From: Desulfolucanica intricata
Lineage (GTDB): Bacteria > Bacillota > Desulfotomaculia > Desulfotomaculales > Desulfofarciminaceae
Length of the DNA: 54,668 nt
Assembly (NCBI RefSeq): GCF_001592105.1
Contig: NZ_BCWE01000022.1
Coordinates: forward strand, 1-54,668
Direction: 5' to 3'
In this document: positions 49,277 to 54,668 of the stretch, in pieces
Position numbering within the stretch: position 1 is the first letter of the stretch
Layout: each line of letters starts with the position of its first letter
Program-made: the position numbers and the translations under genes
The notes under the pieces: generated by a model
Databases searched by the model: none
Seen by the model: the letters and a program-made list of their open reading frames with translations, nothing else
What the model was told of the DNA's origin: nothing

Positions 49277-49528
49277 TTGTTGACCTCCCCTATAATATTA
49301 TTTAGTTTATTATTTCCTGGATACCAAAATTTATTCAGTTTAAACACTTATTACTAAATACCTCAATAGAACCTGATGCGATTATAATCACAGATCGGAC
49401 AGGTACCCGTATTAATTGATGAAGTATTGGAGGGAGTGGACCTTGGCGAGAAGGCTCAGGTTGCCAAATATATAAACTTTGGTGGCTATAAAAATGATAG
49501 GTATGTTCATTTTTAAATTTTGTATATA
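49277..49528 (+). other. Intergenic region with a possible gene remnant
   Basis: The gap upstream of cooS holds a short plus-strand reading frame, 49388-49516, that follows a TAA and encodes 42 protein-like residues (QIGQVPVLIDEVLEGVDLGE onward, ending in NDRYVHF) with no start codon or ribosome binding site. It is followed by a normal terminator. This looks like the 3' end of a deleted gene. Family not recognised. Confidence 0.35.
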
Positions 49529-49529
49529 A

Positions 49530-49556
49530 AACCTTCCTAAACAGGAAGGTTTTTTG
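49530..49556 (+). terminator. Terminator after the gene remnant
   Basis: AACCTTCCT pairs with AGGAAGGTT around an AAAC loop, followed by TTTTTG. It has no intact gene in front of it. Confidence 0.88.
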
Positions 49557-49648
49557 TCTTAGATTAAAGAATTAACAGAAAAATCATGATTAGGCTTTAA
49601 AATTTATAGGTAAACCTAATAACGTATGACAATAAGGGAGTTGGGGCC

Positions 49649-50431
49649 ATGCGTTTATTATATTTAACAGATACACATATACGGAATAATAATCCGAAAA
49701 ACCGGATAGATAATTTTCCGGAATCGCTTAAAGTTAAGCTGCAGGAAGTAATACAGTTAACAAACGATCTGGAAATCGATTATCTATTGCATGGCGGTGA
49801 TTTATTTGATGTACCCTGGCCACCCGCGGAATCTGCCAAATTAGCTATTAATTTTCTGGAGCAGGTAGAGGTGCCGATGTATGTTGTTAGTGGAAATCAT
49901 GATTTGGTTGGGCAGAAATTGTCCACACTGGATGATACTCTGCTCGGTTATTTAGCACAGCGGGGACTATTTAGACTGCTTACTCCCGGAGATAAGGTTT
50001 ATCTAAAAAAAGCAAATTTTACCCTGCAGCTTTCCGGACAGCATTATTATGGTAATATTGACCGGAATAATCAGCTGCGTGATTATTGCGTTAAAAAAGA
50101 GAACTGTGATGTGGCGGTACATATGGTTCACGGTATGCTCTTACCTAAAGCATTCTCACCAAAGGTGCCTGCCACACTTATTGATCAAGTGGGTCCACGT
50201 ACAGAGGCAGATTTTACTTTATGTGGACATGCTCATCTAGGGTATCCAACAAATGAAATCAACGGTAGATATTTCATCAATCCAGGATCGATATCCCGTA
50301 TGTTTGCTTTGGAAAGGGAAGTAATACGTACCCCACAAGTTGTGCTCTTGGATTTTTCCGGAGGAAAGCTTGATTATCAATATATAGCATTAAAATCCGC
50401 CCGGCCCGGAGAAGAAGTATTACGTTTTTAA
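49649..50431 (+). CDS. Metallophosphoesterase, SbcD/Mre11-like
   Basis: A 260-residue calcineurin-like phosphoesterase with the metal-ligand set in order: LTDTHI (DxH, residues 6-8), LLHGGDLFD (GD), VVSGNHDL (GNHD, about 81-84), VHMVHG (H, about 155) and LCGHAHLG (GHxH, about 190-193). It resembles the nuclease part of SbcD but lacks the capping region, and no sbcC gene follows. It may act on nucleotides or DNA ends. It precedes topB by 31 nt and is probably co-transcribed with it. Confidence 0.88.
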   Translation: MRLLYLTDTHIRNNNPKNRIDNFPESLKVKLQEVIQLTNDLEIDYLLHGGDLFDVPWPPAESAKLAINFLEQVEVPMYVVSGNHDLVGQKLSTLDDTLLGYLAQRGLFRLLTPGDKVYLKKANFTLQLSGQHYYGNIDRNNQLRDYCVKKENCDVAVHMVHGMLLPKAFSPKVPATLIDQVGPRTEADFTLCGHAHLGYPTNEINGRYFINPGSISRMFALEREVIRTPQVVLLDFSGGKLDYQYIALKSARPGEEVLRF

Positions 50432-50462
50432 GATGTTGAAATAGTTTTTGGGGATTGGAACA

Positions 50463-52556
50463 ATGGGTAAGAAAGTGTTAATTATAGCTGAGAAACCATC
50501 TGTTGCCCGGGACTTGGCCCGGGTTTTAGGTAAATTTAATAGGTGTGACGGTTATTTCGAAAATGAACAATATATAGTTACCTGGGCTCTTGGGCACCTT
50601 GTAACACTGGTTGAACCTGAAGATTATGATCCTATATACAAGAAGTGGCTTATAAAAACACTTCCTATCATACCGGATAAGTTTTGGTTGAAAGCTAACA
50701 GTTCGACGCTGAAGCAATATAAAACAATAAAGAAACTAGCCAACCGTTCCGATGTAGAACAGCTAATTAATGCCTGTGATGCCGGGCGGGAGGGGGAATT
50801 GATTTTTCGATATATTTATCGTTCAATAGGTTGTAAAAAGAATTTTAAACGTCTCTGGTTGTCTGAGACTACAACGGAAGCAGTAATAAAGGGTTTTCAA
50901 AGCTTAAGGCCGGGGCATGAATTTGATCGACTTGGGTACGCTGCAGAAGCTCGCAGCCGGGCCGACTGGTTAATCGGAATTAATGCTACCAGGGCTTTTT
51001 CAGTACGTCATGCCAGTTTACTTTCTGTTGGTCGGGTACAAACACCAACTTTGGCTATAATTGTTAACCGGGAACGCGAAATAAGAAATTTTGTTGTCGA
51101 GGATTACTGGGAGTTGTTTTGTACCTTTCAAAAAGAGAACGGCCAAAAATACATGGGAAAGTGGTTTAATCTTGAACAAGAGCATTTCTTTAAGTTGAAA
51201 GAAGCTATGGCCATAAAAAATAAAGTTGAAGAACAACATGCCAATATAGTTTCTATTGATCAAAAAGATATATTAGAAAAGGCTCCACTTTTGTTTAATT
51301 TAAATGATTTGCAAAAGGAAGCTAATAAGAAATTCGGGTTTTCGGCAGCAAAAACTCTGGCTGTAGCACAAGTTTTATATGAAACAAAAAAATTAATTAC
51401 CTATCCACGTACCGACAGTCGCTATTTAACAAATGAGTTATCTAAGACAATACCGCAGCGGCTTAGAGCCCTAGCCGGTCTTGATGAATATTCATGGTTT
51501 ATATCTTTTATTGGAAAAAATAATTTAAGCAAGCGATATATTAACAACAGCAAGGTTACAGACCATACCGCACTGATTCCCACAAACGTAAAACCGAAGC
51601 TTGAAAGTTTAAGCTCGGATGAATATAAGATTTATGATATGGTGGTACGCCGTTTTTTGGCTGCTTTTTTTCCTCCTGCCCGCTATGAGCAAACTCGGGT
51701 AGTGACGGAGGCCGCTGAGGAAACCTTTATTACCCGGGGGCGGGTGGAGCTTGATAAAGGGTGGAAAGTAGTCTATGAACCTGTGCAGGAAATAAAAGAA
51801 AATGACAGTGAGGTAATTGTCCCCTCTTTGAAAAAGGGAGAGACGCTACAAGTGGTAGAAACTGAAATTCAAGAAAAGAAGACCAGACCACCTAAAAGGT
51901 TTACTGAAGCTGGATTATTAACTGTAATGGAAGGTGCAGGGCGTTTACTAGATGATGCGGATTTGAAAGAGGCAATGCGGGGAAGTGGTTTGGGTACACC
52001 GGCTACCAGGGCGGCGATTATAGAACGGTTATTAAAGGTTAAGTATATCGAGCGTAAAAAGAGAACTCTAGTACCTACTTCTAAAGGAGAAACTCTGATA
52101 GATTTAGTGCCGGAACTAATTAAAAGTCCGGAAATGACTGCACGTTGGGAAAAGGCTTTGGCTGATATTGAAGAGGGTAATTTAGAGCCCGGAAAATTCA
52201 TGGATGGTATTATTGAACAAACCAAGAAGGTTGTAGACTTAGCCCGGAAACAGGAAACAAGTACACAAGTTGGTAATAGCGCGGCATCTAACGTAGAGTC
52301 TTTGGGGAAATGTCCCTTGTGTGGTATGGCAGTAGTGGAATATCAAAGAAGTTATGGCTGTAGTGGGTTTAGGCAGGGATGTCAATTTGTTATCTGGAAA
52401 AAAATAGCCGGTAAAAAAATTACTATCAACCAGGCGCGTATTCTTTTAGAGAAAGGAAATACTAAAAAGCTAAAGGGCTTTAGTTCTAAGAGTGGTAAAA
52501 AATTTGAGGCTGCTTTGGTGTTGAAGGATGGTAAAGTAGTATTTGATTTTAAATAA
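50463..52556 (+). CDS. topB: DNA topoisomerase III
   Basis: A 697-residue type IA topoisomerase. The Toprim domain starts with LIIAEKPSVARDLARVLG and contains NACDAGREGELIFRYIYR (about 100-117, metal-binding acidic residues). SVGRVQTPTLAII (about 188) and the active-site region LITYPRTDSRYL with the catalytic Tyr (about 314) follow. The C-terminus has one zinc-finger-like block (CPLCG...CSGFRQGC, about 617-642) and a short basic tail. It resolves linked DNA intermediates. ATG at 50463 fits the family start (KKVLIIAEKPS). A terminator follows. Confidence 0.96.
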   Translation: MGKKVLIIAEKPSVARDLARVLGKFNRCDGYFENEQYIVTWALGHLVTLVEPEDYDPIYKKWLIKTLPIIPDKFWLKANSSTLKQYKTIKKLANRSDVEQLINACDAGREGELIFRYIYRSIGCKKNFKRLWLSETTTEAVIKGFQSLRPGHEFDRLGYAAEARSRADWLIGINATRAFSVRHASLLSVGRVQTPTLAIIVNREREIRNFVVEDYWELFCTFQKENGQKYMGKWFNLEQEHFFKLKEAMAIKNKVEEQHANIVSIDQKDILEKAPLLFNLNDLQKEANKKFGFSAAKTLAVAQVLYETKKLITYPRTDSRYLTNELSKTIPQRLRALAGLDEYSWFISFIGKNNLSKRYINNSKVTDHTALIPTNVKPKLESLSSDEYKIYDMVVRRFLAAFFPPARYEQTRVVTEAAEETFITRGRVELDKGWKVVYEPVQEIKENDSEVIVPSLKKGETLQVVETEIQEKKTRPPKRFTEAGLLTVMEGAGRLLDDADLKEAMRGSGLGTPATRAAIIERLLKVKYIERKKRTLVPTSKGETLIDLVPELIKSPEMTARWEKALADIEEGNLEPGKFMDGIIEQTKKVVDLARKQETSTQVGNSAASNVESLGKCPLCGMAVVEYQRSYGCSGFRQGCQFVIWKKIAGKKITINQARILLEKGNTKKLKGFSSKSGKKFEAALVLKDGKVVFDFK

Positions 52557-52591
52557 TTTATTTAAAAATTTAAAAGATTACATGTATTAAA

Positions 52592-52627
52592 AATACGAAT
52601 AATATGAAATTGTTCGTATTTTTTTTC
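52592..52627 (+). terminator. Terminator after topB
   Basis: AATACGAA (52592-52599) pairs with TTCGTATT (52613-52620), followed by six more T. Confidence 0.9.
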
Positions 52628-52739
52628 ATATTGATTAGTAAATATAATATGATGGGATTAAGTTTTGATTATCTAATTATTAGTAAATCGAGAAATTAGA
52701 GTATGACAAAACTTAAATGTAAGGAAGTGGACGGGGGAT

Positions 52740-54527
52740 ATGTCAACAATCTCAATAAGTAATGAGCGGGGGGAAATTTTAAAAGAATGGGAGGCAAATG
52801 AGAGTAAAAATATATTTAGCAGAATTCAGGACGAATGGTATGTATTTGAACAAAGCAGTAATTTAATCAATGATAGTTGTTTACATATCATATCAAAAAA
52901 CGAGTTAAGAGAAAAAATAGAAGCTAATGAATACTGGCTAAGGATTGCCAAAATATATCTGGATTATATTGAGCAAACTCTTAAATTTAGTTCACCTTCA
53001 TATGCTATTATTATAGCTGATAAAGATGGAAGTTGTATTGAGCTGCGTTGTAGTGATGAAATTAAAAGCTATGGTAGGGAAAGCCTTATTTATTTAGGAA
53101 CTTGCTATTCCGAAACATATTTTAGAAATAACGGAATTGGTATGGCCGTTCTTCTAAAACAACCAATATTAGTAAAAGGAGCCGAAAACCAAAGAATATT
53201 ATTACGTAAGTGGACTTGTATAAGTGTGCCTATAATGGGGGCTAACAAAGAATTATACGGGGTTTTTAGTATTCTGGTTCCCAACAGATGTTTTAAGCTT
53301 TTTTATCTTTCATTAGCTTTATCAGTAGTTAGAAATATTGTCTTAGAGTTAACTGAAACACCACAAAAAGTGAATACACAAAACCCTTTGCCACTCGAAC
53401 ACGAAGCAAACCTGGTTCAAGTATTTAATAAACAATTACCCTTTTTATGGAGTAATATGACTCAAGGGATAATAGTAATTGATCATAACTATAAAGTAAA
53501 ATTTATAAATCCTGCTGCCAGAAGACTTATTCATGCTGTAAGGGATTGTGTAGATAAAAGTATTTATAAGATTTCAGAATATGTTTCCGGAGAAGAACTA
53601 GGGCTTGTCAAAACCTTAAAGCACTTAAAAAGATTCACAAAAGAAATTACAATTAGTGTTAATGGCGAAGAATGCTACTTATTAATTGATACAGATGTAT
53701 TATACGATAATCAAGGTAATATTTTTGGTGCCTCAGCCTTATTAACAGACTTAACAGATATGCACAAAGTAAGAAAAAATGAAAATCAAACAAAGCAAAT
53801 GGAAAACGATCTTATATTGGGGATACTTAATAATCTTCCAATTGGCGTTATTGCATACAATAACAACAAATCTGTTACTTTTGTTAATAAAGCCTTTGAA
53901 CTGCTTACCGGTTTTAATCAAACAGAACTTATTAATTTAACTATCCCTAAAGCTTCAAAATTGCTTAATTTATCTGATGGTAATAATAACTTACTAATTT
54001 CGGAGCAGGTCTTAGAAACAAAAAGACCGGAAATGGCATTTAAAAGTACTATATCACAAAAAAACGGTAAAGAAATTGAAGTTCTTTTTAGTTCTTGTCC
54101 TGTGCAAGAAAACAGTCTTGGATTTGCAGCATTAACTCTCGTTCAGGATAAAAGTTTAGAAAATAGTTTTGAGCGGCATTGGAGATATTCAAAATCTATT
54201 TTACAATGTATGCAATCAGGGGTTATTGCGCTTGATAGCAAACACTTGAAAATAAATATATTAAACCAGCAAGCAGAGGAAATTTTAGGAGTCTCTGCCG
54301 GAGAGGTATTGGGAATGACCTTACAAAAAGCGTTCCCAAGTATGTCATCAGACTTGACTCAAATTACTAAGCAGCTTATTAATGATAAAAAACCTATAAA
54401 ATCGAAACTACTCAGTGTACAAACTGAAATAGGTTTGAAGAAGTTTTTATTGAATGCGGAATTAGTAATGTCCGGTAATGGAGAGGTTATAGGGGTGGTG
54501 ATAGTTTTTAATGATGTTACTGAATAA
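52740..54527 (+). CDS. GAF/PAS sensor protein without output domain
   Basis: A 595-residue cytoplasmic sensor. The N-terminal third resembles the GAF-like domain of AcoR-type activators (SPSYAIIIADKDGSCIEL, LGTCYSETYFRNNGIGMAVLLKQPILVKG, TCISVPIMGANKELYGVFSIL; read in parts). Three PAS domains follow, starting near residues 238 (MTQGIIVIDHNYKVKFINPAA), 362 (NLPIGVIAYNNNKSVTFVNKAFELLTG, read in parts) and 490 (MQSGVIALDSKHLKINILNQQAEEILG, read in parts), ending in VIVFNDVTE. A stop and terminator follow directly, so there is no kinase, AAA+, GGDEF or DNA-binding domain. It may have been truncated or act by protein contact. GACGGGGGAT precedes the ATG. Confidence 0.88.
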   Translation: MSTISISNERGEILKEWEANESKNIFSRIQDEWYVFEQSSNLINDSCLHIISKNELREKIEANEYWLRIAKIYLDYIEQTLKFSSPSYAIIIADKDGSCIELRCSDEIKSYGRESLIYLGTCYSETYFRNNGIGMAVLLKQPILVKGAENQRILLRKWTCISVPIMGANKELYGVFSILVPNRCFKLFYLSLALSVVRNIVLELTETPQKVNTQNPLPLEHEANLVQVFNKQLPFLWSNMTQGIIVIDHNYKVKFINPAARRLIHAVRDCVDKSIYKISEYVSGEELGLVKTLKHLKRFTKEITISVNGEECYLLIDTDVLYDNQGNIFGASALLTDLTDMHKVRKNENQTKQMENDLILGILNNLPIGVIAYNNNKSVTFVNKAFELLTGFNQTELINLTIPKASKLLNLSDGNNNLLISEQVLETKRPEMAFKSTISQKNGKEIEVLFSSCPVQENSLGFAALTLVQDKSLENSFERHWRYSKSILQCMQSGVIALDSKHLKINILNQQAEEILGVSAGEVLGMTLQKAFPSMSSDLTQITKQLINDKKPIKSKLLSVQTEIGLKKFLLNAELVMSGNGEVIGVVIVFNDVTE

Positions 54528-54574
54528 AATTTTAATATTATGAAACTTTATGTTTCTATTATAGAAAGAGTTTA

Positions 54575-54608
54575 AGCAGCGACTTTTTAGGTCGGCTGCT
54601 TTACTTTT
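54575..54608 (+). terminator. Terminator after the PAS protein
   Basis: AGCAGCGAC (54575-54583) pairs with GTCGGCTGCT (54591-54600), followed by TTACTTTTT. The last 60 bases of the window show nothing else that can be assigned. Confidence 0.85.
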
Positions 54609-54668
54609 TATTTAAAAGAGGCAGTTAGCTCATCGAGGTATCTTTCTGAAAAAGTAAATAGTAAAAAA

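Overview
The window reads as one continuous piece of chromosome from a low-GC, spore-forming, anaerobic member of the Clostridia, probably Desulfotomaculum-like. The evidence is sporulation-type genes (a SleB-type lytic enzyme, a SpoVB/MurJ flippase, a Spo0E-like phosphatase), many TTG/GTG starts with strong AGGAGG-type ribosome binding sites, Rho-independent terminators after most genes, T-rich DNA, and a CooS-type (carbon monoxide dehydrogenase scaffold) gene. The species cannot be fixed from sequence alone. No prophage, insertion sequence, CRISPR array or conjugative element was recognised.

Layout. 1-370: the end of an rRNA operon (23S 3' end, 5S, tRNA-Val). 0.5-7 kb: SIMPL-domain exported protein, cyclophilin, Tex, alpha-glucan phosphorylase. 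7-11.6 kb: a 58-residue small protein, the multiply deleted relic of an NhaD/ArsB-type transporter, an Ig-like/L,D-transpeptidase-like protein, two hypotheticals and an MFS transporter. 11.7-17.6 kb: a tight five-gene operon of ECF sigma factor, membrane-anchored beta-propeller (probable anti-sigma), large exported membrane protein, ABC ATPase and ABC permease, behind a SigX-like ECF promoter. 17.8-19.2 kb: tRNA-Arg, a spore-cortex-type hydrolase, and a tRNA cluster (Asn, Lys, Glu, Val). 19-24.6 kb: hydrolase-like protein, DUF188 protein, TypA, two very small convergent genes (an acidic 29-mer and a ribbon-helix-helix protein), an apparently gene-less cobalamin riboswitch, and GlpX. 24.7-31 kb: flippase, thiamine pyrophosphokinase, several small hypotheticals with structured leaders, and a DUF421/DUF4363 pair.

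31-34.3 kb holds a TPP-riboswitch operon on the minus strand (thiD-thiM-thiE-HAD phosphatase). With the thiamine pyrophosphokinase at 26.6 kb it suggests a route in which ThiE makes thiamine phosphate, the HAD enzyme removes the phosphate, and the kinase makes TPP. 34.3-36.6 kb: a glycosyltransferase and corA; corA lies behind an Mg2+ M-box riboswitch and a 45-codon upstream ORF that overlaps its start. 36.8-46.9 kb: VanW-type protein, Spo0E-like protein, nitrilase-family hydrolase, DsrE-like protein, AlkP-like membrane protein, a Cys-containing small protein with a perfect 25-bp hairpin, a DUF255 (YyaL) gene broken by a 16-nt insertion, CopZ-like chaperone and CBS protein. 47.4-49.3 kb: a stand-alone CooS in which the C-cluster cysteine equivalent to Cys295 is glutamate, the hallmark of the CooS-V type that is not a true CO dehydrogenase. 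49.6-54.5 kb: SbcD-like phosphoesterase, topoisomerase III, and a GAF/PAS protein without an output domain.

Most notable: the CooS-V-like enzyme; the corA leader with both riboswitch and overlapping uORF; the cobalamin riboswitch with no gene; the ECF-controlled ABC operon with its likely autoregulatory promoter; and two structured, unidentified leaders near 29 kb. Family calls come from motif recognition by eye, without database searches.
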